Below, in pieces: positions 17,010 through 25,936 of a stretch of DNA of 64,000 nt. The notes under the pieces were generated by a model, which had not been told where the DNA came from, did no database searches, and saw only the letters and a program-made list of their open reading frames with translations. The position numbers were made by a program, and so were the translations under genes. The DNA is from Alterisphingorhabdus sp051668705 (GTDB taxonomy: Bacteria > Pseudomonadota > Alphaproteobacteria > Sphingomonadales > Sphingomonadaceae), in the NCBI RefSeq assembly GCF_051668705.1, contig NZ_CP196351.1:2418001-2482000 (forward strand). The letters are read 5' to 3'. Every line of letters starts with the position of its first letter. Positions within the stretch are counted from its first letter, which is position 1.

Positions 17010-17189
17010 GGAGACATAAACCGCCGCATTTTAGCAAGGTGATTCTCACAATCTATCGCGATTCACGCCTTATCACGTTTCACTTTTGACATTTTTTTGC
17101 AACTTATCGCACGACTCCATCGTTTCATCACGAGTCCGGTCCGTTGGATTCGTAAGTCAGACCGAGTCTTGCTAGACAACCTCAAAATA

Positions 17190-18383
17190 ATGGGGTCGGC
17201 AATCGTGAAATCAACACAGCGCATTCATAATGTATATGCGCGTCTGGTAGAAGTCTTTCCAGAACGCGAATTTTTCATGCGCTCAAATGGGCGTGTGAAG
17301 TTTCTCAAAATATCATCGAAACTTCAGATAACTGTTGTCATGGTGCTATCGGCTCTGGCCTTTATCTGGCTTGCTATCACCGTAACCATGGCGGTTGGTC
17401 AGGCTACAGTGTCCATGGACAAGGTTGCTCTGGACGAACAAAAAGCACAAATCGCCACATCTGAAGAGCGGATAGCGAAATACAGAAAATCTATAAGCGA
17501 TGTCGCCTCTGATCTGGAAAATCGTCAAGACCAGATTGAAGATATCACTGGGCAATATTTCCCCAAACTGGGCGATAAAGATGCGCTTCTGCAAGAAGCT
17601 GCTCCGGCTGATGCCAAAGAAACATTATCGAAAATAAGCGCACAAATACCAGAAGCTCAGGCTCTGGCCGCCATTGAAGCCCGTCAATTGGCATTTGTTG
17701 TCCTTTTAACAAAAGAAGCTGATAAGCGCGCTGTTGCAGCGGAAAATGCCATCCGCAAAATGGGCCTTAATCCAGACATTATTGCACGCAGCTTTGGCCC
17801 TGCACAAGGCGGTCCGTTCTTGCCTTTTCTGGGCGGTTCTCAGGACGACGCAGAAGATTCGCAAATTGATCCACGCTTTGAGCTCTTGGGCCGAAAGCTG
17901 GCACGCATGGACGCTTTAGAACGCGGTCTAGCTGGCATTCCATCTGCCAACCCCGCTGATATGGATGATATTTCCAGCAGCTTTGGCTATCGCCGTGACC
18001 CAATTACAGGCCGCGGTGCTATGCACAGTGGATTGGATTTCCGCGGTTCCCATCGCCAACCGATTTATGCAGCAGCGCCTGGCGTGGTCGCATTCTCTGG
18101 ATGGAAATCTGGCTATGGCCGTACTGTTGAGATTGACCACGGCAATGGCTTGATGACACGCTATGCCCATTTAGCAGTGTTAAAAACCCGTGAAGGACAA
18201 AAAGTTATAGCTGGTCAACATATTGCCGGCATGGGTAGTTCAGGCCGCTCAACCGGCACCCATTTGCATTTCGAGGTTCGGCTTAACAACCGTGCTATCA
18301 ACCCCAAACCCTTTCTGGAAGCAAATCGCGATGTTCTCACGATCCAAGCCGACGTCAAGCAGCGTACCCGCCCGTCAAACTGA
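17190..18383 (+). CDS. M23 (LytM) family peptidoglycan endopeptidase, membrane anchored
   Basis: About 397 residues: a cytoplasmic N-terminus with FPEREFFMRSNGRVKFL, one transmembrane helix (about 55-77), a coiled coil (about 85-200) and an intact LytM domain (about 255-375). All zinc and catalytic residues are present: MHSGLDF (H-x-x-x-D), the RYAHL histidine and HLHFEVRL (HxH). It should cut peptidoglycan cross-links. The start is uncertain: ATG 17190 and GTG 17205 are plausible, and the frame stays open up to TTG 17097, which lacks a ribosome binding site. The bactofilin gene follows after 40 bases, a pairing well known in cell-shape control. Confidence 0.92.
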   Translation: MGSAIVKSTQRIHNVYARLVEVFPEREFFMRSNGRVKFLKISSKLQITVVMVLSALAFIWLAITVTMAVGQATVSMDKVALDEQKAQIATSEERIAKYRKSISDVASDLENRQDQIEDITGQYFPKLGDKDALLQEAAPADAKETLSKISAQIPEAQALAAIEARQLAFVVLLTKEADKRAVAAENAIRKMGLNPDIIARSFGPAQGGPFLPFLGGSQDDAEDSQIDPRFELLGRKLARMDALERGLAGIPSANPADMDDISSSFGYRRDPITGRGAMHSGLDFRGSHRQPIYAAAPGVVAFSGWKSGYGRTVEIDHGNGLMTRYAHLAVLKTREGQKVIAGQHIAGMGSSGRSTGTHLHFEVRLNNRAINPKPFLEANRDVLTIQADVKQRTRPSN

Positions 18384-18423
18384 TAACGGTTCCAAACTTA
18401 CAAGTTCAAAGGCAGGAAATTCT

Positions 18424-18822
18424 ATGCGCAACGGTTCAGGCTCGACATTTTCAGTTATTGGCTCAGACGTTGTGATCACAGGCAATATTACAGCCACGGT
18501 CGACCTGCATATTGATGGCAAGATTGAAGGCGATATCAGCTGTGCATCACTGGTGCAGGGCGCTGACAGCGTTGTAAGCGGTGCCGTTACTGCTGAGACA
18601 GCACGTCTGGCAGGCAAAGTCGAAGGGTCTATTGATGCCAAGGAATTGGTGATTGAAGCGAGTGCGCATATTTCTGGCGATATCGCTTATGAGACGCTGA
18701 GCATTGAACAAGGCGGCCATGTTGATGGTCAATTCCGCCATAAAAGCAGCAAAGCGGTAAATACGCCCTCTGCCAGCAGCACTGCCAAAGAGACCAGTGA
18801 GCCGCTGATCCTCGAAGCCTAA
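18424..18822 (+). CDS. bactofilin (polymer-forming cytoskeletal protein)
   Basis: A 132-residue protein with the bactofilin beta-helix at about residues 8-108: a run of short repeats such as SDVVITGNITATVDLHIDGK, IEGDISCASLV and VEGSIDAKELVIEAS, flanked by polar, disordered ends. Bactofilins form nucleotide-free filaments at the membrane that localise cell-wall enzymes. AGGA lies 7 bases before the ATG at 18424, which decides the start although the frame is open further upstream inside the M23 gene. The stop overlaps the end of the convergent ComM-like gene by 4 bases. Confidence 0.95.
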   Translation: MRNGSGSTFSVIGSDVVITGNITATVDLHIDGKIEGDISCASLVQGADSVVSGAVTAETARLAGKVEGSIDAKELVIEASAHISGDIAYETLSIEQGGHVDGQFRHKSSKAVNTPSASSTAKETSEPLILEA

Positions 18823-20327
18823 GACCTGTTAAATTGCCGCCTATAACTCAGCGCTTCAGCAATATGCACGCGCGATACCTCTTGCGCGCCCGCCAAATCT
18901 GCGATGGTGCGCGCAACTTTTAAGATACGCATATAGCTGCGTGCAGTCAGGCGCATCGAATCGGCCGCTTGTGCCAGCAGGTCTTGGCCTGATTGATCCG
19001 GGGTACAATATTGCTCCGTCTGTTCAGCGCTTAATGCCGCATTGGTCAGCACATTTTCCTGACCATAGCGCTGTTGCTGCACGTTTCGCGCACTGGCAAC
19101 GCGGCCCCCTACGGTCGCCGATGTTTCGGCATCGGACGGACGGATCAGGTCACTGGCCAAAACAGCCTCTACATCAACATGCAGGTCAATACGGTCAAGC
19201 AATGGCCCTGATATACGTGATTGATAGTCACTGGCGCAGCGCGGTGCGCGCGAACAGGCTTGGGCAGGATCACTCAAATAGCCGCAGCGGCATGGGTTCA
19301 TCGCTGCGACAAGCTGTACCCGCGCAGGGAAGGTCACATGTGCATTGGCGCGTGCCACGCTGACCTCACCCGCTTCGAGTGGCTGGCGCAGCGAATCGAG
19401 AACATCGCGCTTAAATTCGGGCAATTCGTCCAAGAACAACACCCCCAGATGCGCCAGACTGACCTCACCCGGACGCACTTTCAGCCCGCCACCAACCAAG
19501 GCTGCCATGGATGCACTGTGATGCGGCGCTCTAAACGGTCTATTGCGGCTGATTTTGCCATCTTGCAACACGCCTGCAACGCTCGCCACCATCGACACTT
19601 GCAAGGCTTCAGCAGCAGAAAGCGGCGGTAATATGCCCGGCAAGCAAGAGGCGAGCAGCGATTTGCCAGCGCCCGGCGGGCCGGACATCAACAGATTGTG
19701 CCCGCCAGCTGCAGCAATTTCCAAAGCGCGGCGTGCGGTCTCCTGCCCTTTAACCTGTTTGAGATCAGGGCCAGCAGTCGCCTCTTCAATCGCTCCAGCT
19801 TGCGGCGGAAGCAAGCGATTCTCCCCCTTAAAATGGTTGATGAGTGACAACAGATCAGGCGCTGCCAAGACTTCCAAATCTCCTGCCCATACAGCTTCAC
19901 TGCCTTGTGCTGCGGGGCATATGAGCCCGCAATCACGGTCTGCTGCATGCATAGCCGCAAGCAATACGCCAGGCGATGAAGCCAAGCGTCCGTCCAAAGC
20001 CAGTTCACCGACCGCAACATAACCAGCCAAAGCCTCTTTATCGACCAACCCCATGGCGGCCATAAGCCCCAATGCAATGGGCAAATCATAATGGGAGCCT
20101 TCTTTCGGCAAGTCCGCCGGAGAGAGGTTTACAGTGATTCGTTTGGGCGGCAGTGCCAAACCCAAAGCAGCCAAAGCGGCGCGGACGCGTTCACGGCTTT
20201 CTGCAACAGCTTTATCAGGCAAACCCACCACAATGAATGCGGGCAAGCCTGCAGCAATCTGTACCTGAACCTCCACACTGCGTGCTTCCAGCCCCAGATA
20301 AGCCGTTGTCAAAACCGTTGAAACCAT
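18819..20327 (-). CDS. comM: YifB/ComM family Mg-chelatase-like AAA+ ATPase
   Basis: A 502-residue ATPase. Residues 1-170 form the Lon-protease-like ChlI N-domain (LGLEARSVEVQVQI, GLPDKAVAESRERVRAAL); residues 190-400 the AAA+ core with Walker A GPPGAGKSLLASCL, Walker B VLFLDELPEF and AMNPCRCG with two zinc-type cysteines; the C-terminus is the helical Mg_chelatase_C domain ending EALSYRRQF. In Vibrio and Acinetobacter ComM is a branch-migration helicase for natural transformation. Whether this strain is transformable cannot be judged from the window. Confidence 0.95.
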   Translation of the reverse strand: MVSTVLTTAYLGLEARSVEVQVQIAAGLPAFIVVGLPDKAVAESRERVRAALAALGLALPPKRITVNLSPADLPKEGSHYDLPIALGLMAAMGLVDKEALAGYVAVGELALDGRLASSPGVLLAAMHAADRDCGLICPAAQGSEAVWAGDLEVLAAPDLLSLINHFKGENRLLPPQAGAIEEATAGPDLKQVKGQETARRALEIAAAGGHNLLMSGPPGAGKSLLASCLPGILPPLSAAEALQVSMVASVAGVLQDGKISRNRPFRAPHHSASMAALVGGGLKVRPGEVSLAHLGVLFLDELPEFKRDVLDSLRQPLEAGEVSVARANAHVTFPARVQLVAAMNPCRCGYLSDPAQACSRAPRCASDYQSRISGPLLDRIDLHVDVEAVLASDLIRPSDAETSATVGGRVASARNVQQQRYGQENVLTNAALSAEQTEQYCTPDQSGQDLLAQAADSMRLTARSYMRILKVARTIADLAGAQEVSRVHIAEALSYRRQFNRS

Positions 20328-20540
20328 GGGAAAAGAACCCTTACCCCCTCTTTGTTCTCCAATCTATTGCTACGCTTTTCATGTCATAGAGTCGAGAGGT
20401 GAGTTATGCTCTCAGAGTGAGAAGAGAAATTGGTGTCAAATCGCTGCTAAATTCGGGCTTTTGCTTGACTTGATGCATTGCAGCCGATAATGGCCTGCGT
20501 CTTGAACGGCGTAGCTATGTCGCTTGTCTGTGTACAGCTT

Positions 20541-20570
20541 TTGACAATTTGCCGATCTTAACCGGATTAT
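20541..20570 (+). promoter_or_regulatory. probable sigma-70-type promoter of the rpmH operon
   Basis: TTGACA at 20541-20546 is a perfect -35 box; GATTAT at 20565-20570 after an 18-base spacer is a fair -10 box (4 of 6). It points to rpmH, leaving a leader of about 40 bases. Inferred from sequence only. Confidence 0.55.
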
Positions 20571-20617
20571 CGAATATACGCACATATTGGTTGTGCCAAA
20601 ATTACAGGAGTGCCGCA

Positions 20618-20752
20618 ATGAAGCGCACATTTCAGCCCAGCCGTCTTGTTCGCAAACGGCGTCATGGATTTCGCAGCCGTATGGCCTCTGTTGGTGGTCG
20701 TAAGGTTTTGCGCGCACGCCGTGCACGCGGACGCAAATCGCTTTCTGCTTAA
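20618..20752 (+). CDS. rpmH: 50S ribosomal protein bL34
   Basis: A 44-residue, very basic ribosomal protein. The sequence begins MKRTFQPSRLVRKRRHGF and ends with RRARGRKSLSA, an almost complete match to the family consensus. CAGGAG lies about 8 bases before the ATG. It opens the operon rpmH-rnpA-yidD-yidC-yihA, an order conserved in bacteria; the usual neighbour dnaA is not present, the upstream gene being comM on the other strand. Confidence 0.98.
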   Translation: MKRTFQPSRLVRKRRHGFRSRMASVGGRKVLRARRARGRKSLSA

Positions 20753-20765
20753 GCCTTAGGGCATA

Positions 20766-21242
20766 ATGTCGCTAATGACATCTGCCGCGCATCAAGCTGA
20801 CAGAAATATAGCGACACTTACCAAACGATCAGACTTTTTAAGAGCAAATCGTGGATGGCGGTGGGTTTCACCGTCATTTATTTTGCTTATTCACCCGCGC
20901 GGTGACGACAGCCCCGCCAGCCGGGCAGGCTATACTGTTACCAAAAAGACCGGCAATGCCGTTGTACGCAATCGTATAAAGCGCCGCTTTCGCGCCTTGG
21001 TGCGGGAGATTCTCCCAGATCAGGGAATAGCTGGAGCTGATCATATTTTCATCGGCCGTGACGTTGCGACAGAATATGACTGGTCCGTAATGAACGGCGA
21101 TCTGGTCAAAGCACTCCGCCATTATCACAAAAACCCCGATGCCCGTCCGAATCGCCGCGGCAACAAAACCAATAAACGCAAACAAACAGGCCGCAATAAT
21201 GCGCCGAAACAGCGTGATAATATGCCGACAAGTCTTCACTGA
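20766..21242 (+). CDS. rnpA: ribonuclease P protein component
   Basis: Protein subunit that helps RNase P RNA mature the 5' ends of tRNAs. The 158-residue protein carries the diagnostic RNA-binding stretch KKTGNAVVRNRIKRRFRAL (residues 59-77) and N-terminal TLTKRSDFLRANRG. The last 35 residues are basic and probably disordered, longer than in E. coli. The first ATG (20766) gives 16 residues before the domain; one at 20775 is also possible. It lies 13 bases after rpmH and overlaps yidD by one base (TGATG). Confidence 0.96.
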   Translation: MSLMTSAAHQADRNIATLTKRSDFLRANRGWRWVSPSFILLIHPRGDDSPASRAGYTVTKKTGNAVVRNRIKRRFRALVREILPDQGIAGADHIFIGRDVATEYDWSVMNGDLVKALRHYHKNPDARPNRRGNKTNKRKQTGRNNAPKQRDNMPTSLH

Positions 21243-21451
21243 TGCGTGATGCCCTCATATTGGTTGCCCGCTTCTGGCAATGGGGCCCTTCACGGCTGAT
21301 GATGCCGACATGCCGCTATTCACCCAGCTGTTCGCAATATGCAATTATCGCTCTGCAAAAATATGGCACGATTAAGGGTGGCTGGCTGACGATTAAGCGG
21401 CTATTGCGCTGTCATCCATGGGGTGGCCATGGGCACGACCCCGTGCCCTGA
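21242..21451 (+). CDS. yidD: membrane protein insertion efficiency factor YidD
   Basis: A 69-residue protein with the full family signature: RFWQWGPSRLMMPTCRYSPS, then CSQYAIIALQKYG and a final RLLRCHPWGGHGHDPVP. YidD associates with the inner membrane through an amphipathic helix and assists YidC-dependent insertion. The start overlaps the rnpA stop by one base, indicating coupled translation. The yidC gene follows after 67 bases. Confidence 0.97.
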   Translation: MRDALILVARFWQWGPSRLMMPTCRYSPSCSQYAIIALQKYGTIKGGWLTIKRLLRCHPWGGHGHDPVP

Positions 21452-21518
21452 AACTTGCATCTGCAAATTTAAGCGTCATCTTACGATAATGACATTTTAG
21501 AATAATAAGGGTTTATTG

Positions 21519-23333
21519 GTGGAAAATCAGCGCAATATCATTCTCGCAGTTGTTTTAACTGCTCTGGTGCTGTTCGGCTCGCAATATATTATTGATACGC
21601 TGTATCCGCAGCCTGTGTTGACGGAAGAGCAAATTGCCGCCGCCGCTAAGGACAAAGCAGCTGACGCCAATGCTTCTGCTGCAGATGGTGGTCAGGATGT
21701 TCTGGCTGCAACCGGTGACGTTGCGGATGCACCGGCATCTAATGTGAATATTGATTCAGTGTTGAATCAGGGCCAGCGCGTCAAAATCAAAAACCCGTTG
21801 GTTGAAGGCACCATCAATCTGGTCGGTGCGCGTCTGGATGATCTGGTCCTTACCGATCACCGCGAGACAGTAGCCAAGGATAGCCCTGCCGTGCGCTTGT
21901 TCGGGCCAGAAGGCACACTGGAACAGCATTATGCACAATTTGGCTGGCTAGGTCAGATTGAGCGTCCGAAAAGCGATACATTGTGGAGCGCTGATAGCGA
22001 TACTCTGGCACCGGGAAAACCGGTCAAGCTAAGCTGGAGCAACAGCACGGGACAGCTTTTCACAATTACTTTCAGCATCGATGAAAATTATCTGATTACT
22101 GCTGAGCAAAAACTTAGCAATAATGGTGAGGCGCCTGTTCAGATAGAACCTCTGGCCTTTATCAGTCGCAATAGCACCACTGCCGATGAAGGAACATGGA
22201 TTTTGCGCACCGGGCCATTGGGCGTCTTTGACGACGCCGCCAATTTTGATTGGGGCTATGACGATGTTGCCGAAGCGCCCGGCAAAAAAGCTGATCCGGA
22301 AGGGCAAGTGTCTTGGCTCGGCTTTTCAGATATCTATTGGCTATCTACCCTTATCGCCGATGATAAAGCTAAAGTCTCAGGCAGCTTTGTTAACCCCCGG
22401 AAAGATATTTACCGCACAGATTTGAATTATGATGCGCAGATCATCGCTCCGGGCAAGGCACTGACCATCACTAACAAATTATATGCCGGTGCCAAAAATA
22501 CCGAGTTGCTTGATTATTATACTGATGAGCAAGGCATCACACTGCTTGACCGTGCGATTGACTGGGGTTGGTTCTATTGGTTTGAGAAGCCGATTTTCTA
22601 TCTGCTGAAATGGCTATTTGATAATATCGGCAATTTTGGCGTTGCGATCATTGTCTTGGTGCTCATCATCCGTGGTTTGATGTTCCCTATCGCGCAAAAG
22701 CAATTTGCTTCCATGGCGGCGATGCGCGCCATTCAACCGAAGATGAAGAAAATTCAGGACCGATATAAAGACGATAAGCAAAAGATGCAGCAAGAAGTGA
22801 TGGCGCTGTACAAAAAGGAAAAGGTTAATCCACTTGCTGGCTGTCTGCCGATATTCCTACAAATACCGATCTTTTTCGCGCTCTATAAAGTGCTGCTGCT
22901 CAGCATCGAAATGCGTCATCAGCCCTTCGCGCTTTGGATCACGGATCTTTCTGCGCCAGACCCACTCACCCCGGTCAACCTGTTTGGCCTTCTGCCATTT
23001 GAACCGGTCAGCTTTTTGGCCATCGGCGTACTGCCAATCATTGTCGGTGTGACAATGTGGCTCCAATTCAAACTAAATCCGGCACCAGCCGATCCTGTAC
23101 AGCAACAGGTATTTTCGATCATGCCGTGGATGTTGATGTTCGTCATGGCGCCATTTGCGGCAGGGCTGCAGCTTTATTGGGCGACCTCTAACCTGCTCAC
23201 CATCGCGCAACAGAAACTGCTTTATTCGCGGCACCCGCAGCTAAAAGAACAGATGCGCAAGGATGCTGAAGAAAAAGCCAAAGAAAAAGAGAGAGCAAAA
23301 GCCGAAAAACAGGCGAAAGTAGGAAAAGAGTGA
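21519..23333 (+). CDS. yidC: membrane protein insertase YidC
   Basis: Inserts and folds inner-membrane proteins alone or with SecYEG. The 604-residue protein has an N-terminal helix (about 5-24), a large periplasmic beta domain (about 60-335), and a conserved five-helix core with LFDNIGNFGVAIIVLVLIIR, NPLAGCLPIFLQIPIFFALY and the last helices near 545-565, followed by a basic Lys and Glu-rich tail. The start is likely GTG at 21519, giving MENQRNI as in relatives, with AAGGG 7 bases upstream; TTG at 21516 would add one residue. It overlaps yihA by 4 bases. Confidence 0.97.
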   Translation: MENQRNIILAVVLTALVLFGSQYIIDTLYPQPVLTEEQIAAAAKDKAADANASAADGGQDVLAATGDVADAPASNVNIDSVLNQGQRVKIKNPLVEGTINLVGARLDDLVLTDHRETVAKDSPAVRLFGPEGTLEQHYAQFGWLGQIERPKSDTLWSADSDTLAPGKPVKLSWSNSTGQLFTITFSIDENYLITAEQKLSNNGEAPVQIEPLAFISRNSTTADEGTWILRTGPLGVFDDAANFDWGYDDVAEAPGKKADPEGQVSWLGFSDIYWLSTLIADDKAKVSGSFVNPRKDIYRTDLNYDAQIIAPGKALTITNKLYAGAKNTELLDYYTDEQGITLLDRAIDWGWFYWFEKPIFYLLKWLFDNIGNFGVAIIVLVLIIRGLMFPIAQKQFASMAAMRAIQPKMKKIQDRYKDDKQKMQQEVMALYKKEKVNPLAGCLPIFLQIPIFFALYKVLLLSIEMRHQPFALWITDLSAPDPLTPVNLFGLLPFEPVSFLAIGVLPIIVGVTMWLQFKLNPAPADPVQQQVFSIMPWMLMFVMAPFAAGLQLYWATSNLLTIAQQKLLYSRHPQLKEQMRKDAEEKAKEKERAKAEKQAKVGKE

Positions 23334-23950
23334 GCCTCAATCCGGATAAACTCTTCTCCGGCCGTGTCGAATTTCTGAAATCTGCGCCAGCGCTGGAATT
23401 TCTGCCTGCGCCCGGCGCTCCAGAAATTGCATTTGCAGGACGGTCCAATGTCGGCAAATCGTCGCTCATCAATGCGCTAACTGGCCGCCGCGCCATAGCG
23501 CGTACCTCGGTTACGCCCGGGCGGACGCAGGAACTCAACTATTTTGAAATTGGTGAACCGACATTGTTTCGCCTCGTCGATATGCCGGGCTATGGCTATG
23601 CCAAGGCACCAAAAAATATCGTCAAAAAATGGCGCTTTCTGATAAATGATTATCTGCGTGGCCGCACAGTCTTGAAACGCACCATCGTGCTGATTGATAG
23701 CCGTCATGGCATTAAAAAGGTCGATGAAGAAATTTTGGCGATGCTCGACGAAGCAGCGGTGAGCTATGCACTGGTGCTGACCAAAGCCGACAAAATCAAA
23801 GCGGAGCAGCTCGCCAAAGTTGAAGCAGAAACTCTGGCGGCATTGCGCAAACACCCTGCTGCCTATCCAGAAATCTTCACCACATCATCGGAAAAGAAGC
23901 ATGGTATTACTGAGCTTCGTACCTTTGTTCTGGATTCGATTCAGGAATAA
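23330..23950 (+). CDS. yihA: ribosome biogenesis GTP-binding protein YihA/YsxC
   Basis: An essential small GTPase (also called EngB) needed for late assembly of the large ribosomal subunit. The 206-residue protein has G1 GRSNVGKSSLINAL, G2 and switch I TSVTPGRTQ, G3 DMPGYGYA, G4 TKADK and G5 TSSEKKHG. The start is GTG in a GTGA overlap with the yidC stop, with AGGA 6 bases upstream. It closes the rpmH operon. Confidence 0.97.
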   Translation: MSLNPDKLFSGRVEFLKSAPALEFLPAPGAPEIAFAGRSNVGKSSLINALTGRRAIARTSVTPGRTQELNYFEIGEPTLFRLVDMPGYGYAKAPKNIVKKWRFLINDYLRGRTVLKRTIVLIDSRHGIKKVDEEILAMLDEAAVSYALVLTKADKIKAEQLAKVEAETLAALRKHPAAYPEIFTTSSEKKHGITELRTFVLDSIQE

Positions 23951-24051
23951 GCACGATATTTTCCACTCCATCTCTGGTCTTGCTTTTGACATATCGCTAG
24001 GCAGAAAACGAAGCGCATAATATCACCGCTAGACATTATAGAGGCGTGACC

Positions 24052-24714
24052 ATGAAACTGATCGTTGGTAACAAAAATTATTCAAGCTGGTCATTGCGTG
24101 GCTGGTTGGCATGCAAACAATCGGGCCTGCATTTCGATGAAATTACCGTGCCGCTTTATGGCGAGGAATGGGACAAGGCAAAGTCAGGTGATGACTTTGG
24201 CCCTTCGCCTGGAACAGTGCCGATCTTATGGGATGGCGAAACTGTCATCTGGGACAGTCTGGCCATTATGGACTGGCTTGCCGACAAAACCCATCGTGAT
24301 CGCTTCTGGCCCAAAGATGAGACAGCACGCGGTATGGCGCGGTCTATGGTATGTGAAATGCATTCCGGCTTTACTGCGCTGCGCGGTGAAATGCCGATGA
24401 ACATCAAGATGCGGGCATCCAGCATTACGATTAGCGAAGAAACACAGGCCGATATCATGCGGATACTCACATTATGGGCCGAAGCACGGGCGCGTTTTGG
24501 CAAGCAGGGGCCATTTCTATTTGGCACTTTTGGCGCGGCAGATATTGTCTTTGCCCCAGTGGTGACACGCCTGCAAACCTATGGCGTAACCCTGCCCGGC
24601 TTTGCAGCGGCCTATAGCGAAGCCATTTTGGAACATGACTGGATGCAGCAATGGTGCCGCGATGCACAAGCGGAGAGCTGGACGCTTGACCATTATGACG
24701 AAATGGCCAACTAG
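24052..24714 (+). CDS. glutathione S-transferase family protein
   Basis: A 220-residue protein with a thioredoxin-like N-terminal domain (residues 1-80: KLIVGNKNYSSWSLRGWLAC, SPGTVPILWDGETVIWDSLA) and an all-helical C-terminal domain (about 90-215). The NYSSWSLRGW motif carries the likely catalytic serine and resembles the YfcF-type or zeta-like bacterial subgroup. The physiological substrate is unknown. The ATG at 24052 has GAGG 7 bases before it. dapE begins 3 bases after its stop, so the two are probably co-transcribed. Confidence 0.92.
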   Translation: MKLIVGNKNYSSWSLRGWLACKQSGLHFDEITVPLYGEEWDKAKSGDDFGPSPGTVPILWDGETVIWDSLAIMDWLADKTHRDRFWPKDETARGMARSMVCEMHSGFTALRGEMPMNIKMRASSITISEETQADIMRILTLWAEARARFGKQGPFLFGTFGAADIVFAPVVTRLQTYGVTLPGFAAAYSEAILEHDWMQQWCRDAQAESWTLDHYDEMAN

Positions 24715-24717
24715 ACC

Positions 24718-25857
24718 ATGGCCGTTCTGGATTTAGCGAAACAGCTTATCGCCGCTAAAAGCGTAACTCCTGCACACGGTGATGTCTTTACCGCGATGGA
24801 GGCGATGCTGACACCCCTCGGTTTTGCCGTAACACGTTTTGTTGCGGGCGAGGATGATGACAATCCTGATAATGGCGGGCCTGTCGAAAATCTGTTCGCT
24901 ATCCGCACAACCGATAATGCACAATCAGCAAAGCACTTTGCCTTTGCCGGACATCTGGATGTCGTGCCAGAAGGCAAGGGCTGGCAAAGCAACGCTTATG
25001 CGCCGGAAATACGCGGTGATCTGCTCTATGGTCGCGGCGCGGTTGATATGAAAGGCAGCATCGCCGCCTTTGTCGCCGCTTTGGCTGATATCCCCAAAGA
25101 TGCTGGTACAATCAGCATGATCATCACTGGCGATGAGGAAGGTCCAGCCGTGCATGGCACACGGGCGCTCATCGACTATATGCAAGCGCATGATGCCATT
25201 CCCGATCTGTGTCTAGTTGGCGAGCCGACCAGTGTTAACCGGTTGGGTGATATGGTCAAAATCGGTCGGCGCGGTTCGGTCAATATGTGGATCAGCACAC
25301 ATGGAACACAGGGACATGTCGCCTATCCACATCTGGCAGACAATCCACTGCCACGCATGGTAAAGGCATTAACCGCCATTGAAGATATCACACTTGATGA
25401 AGGCAGTGACTGGTTTCAGGCAAGCAATATTGAAATTACCGATCTGCATGTCGGCAACCCAGCGCATAATGTTATTCCCGCGCGCGCAGAGGCGCGGATC
25501 AGTTGCCGGTTTAACGATCTGCATAAAGGTGATGATATTATCGCCTGCGTTAGGCAGGCTGTTGAACCCCATGGCGCACAAGTAAAAGCCATTATCTCTG
25601 GTGAGAGTTTTCTGACACCACCGGGGGATTTTTCGGCAATGATCGCTGAAGCCATAAAGGCAGAAACGGGCGTCGAGACAGAATTATCAACGACAGGCGG
25701 CACGTCCGATGCCCGCTTTTTGTCGAAGATCTGTCCAGTCATAGAATTTGGATTGTGCAATGCCACTATGCATAAGGTGGATGAGGCCGTTGCCATTGCT
25801 GATCTGGATATGCTGACCAAAATTTACCGGCGGATTATCATTAGCGCTCTCTCCTAA
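24718..25857 (+). CDS. dapE: succinyl-diaminopimelate desuccinylase
   Basis: Zinc-dependent M20 hydrolase that releases L,L-diaminopimelate from its N-succinyl form, giving lysine and peptidoglycan precursors. The 379-residue protein shows the metal motifs GHLDVVPEG, RGAVDMKGSIAAF and GDEEGPAVHGT, the dimerisation-domain RRGSVNMW and HVAYPHLADNPL, and the C-terminal TTGGTSDARF with a late glutamate in VIEFGLCNATMHKVDE. It lies 3 bases after the GST gene. Confidence 0.96.
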   Translation: MAVLDLAKQLIAAKSVTPAHGDVFTAMEAMLTPLGFAVTRFVAGEDDDNPDNGGPVENLFAIRTTDNAQSAKHFAFAGHLDVVPEGKGWQSNAYAPEIRGDLLYGRGAVDMKGSIAAFVAALADIPKDAGTISMIITGDEEGPAVHGTRALIDYMQAHDAIPDLCLVGEPTSVNRLGDMVKIGRRGSVNMWISTHGTQGHVAYPHLADNPLPRMVKALTAIEDITLDEGSDWFQASNIEITDLHVGNPAHNVIPARAEARISCRFNDLHKGDDIIACVRQAVEPHGAQVKAIISGESFLTPPGDFSAMIAEAIKAETGVETELSTTGGTSDARFLSKICPVIEFGLCNATMHKVDEAVAIADLDMLTKIYRRIIISALS

Positions 25858-25936
25858 ACAGCCGCGCTGATAGCATTATCAAACCGCTAGTGCTAAGTCT
25901 GCCAAGGCTGTTTCACAATGTCGGAATGGCACAATT

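Noticed and set aside
17086..17114. TTGACA at 17086-17091 as the -35 box of the M23 gene.
   Set aside because: No acceptable -10 box is found at 16 to 18 bases downstream.
18223..18423. An upstream extension of the bactofilin frame inside the M23 gene.
   Set aside because: The ATG at 18424 has a good ribosome binding site and gives the usual bactofilin N-terminus; the upstream part overlaps the catalytic region of the M23 gene.
20328..20617. A replication origin near rpmH.
   Set aside because: No dnaA gene and no convincing cluster of DnaA boxes were seen; rpmH-rnpA is often away from the origin in alphaproteobacteria.
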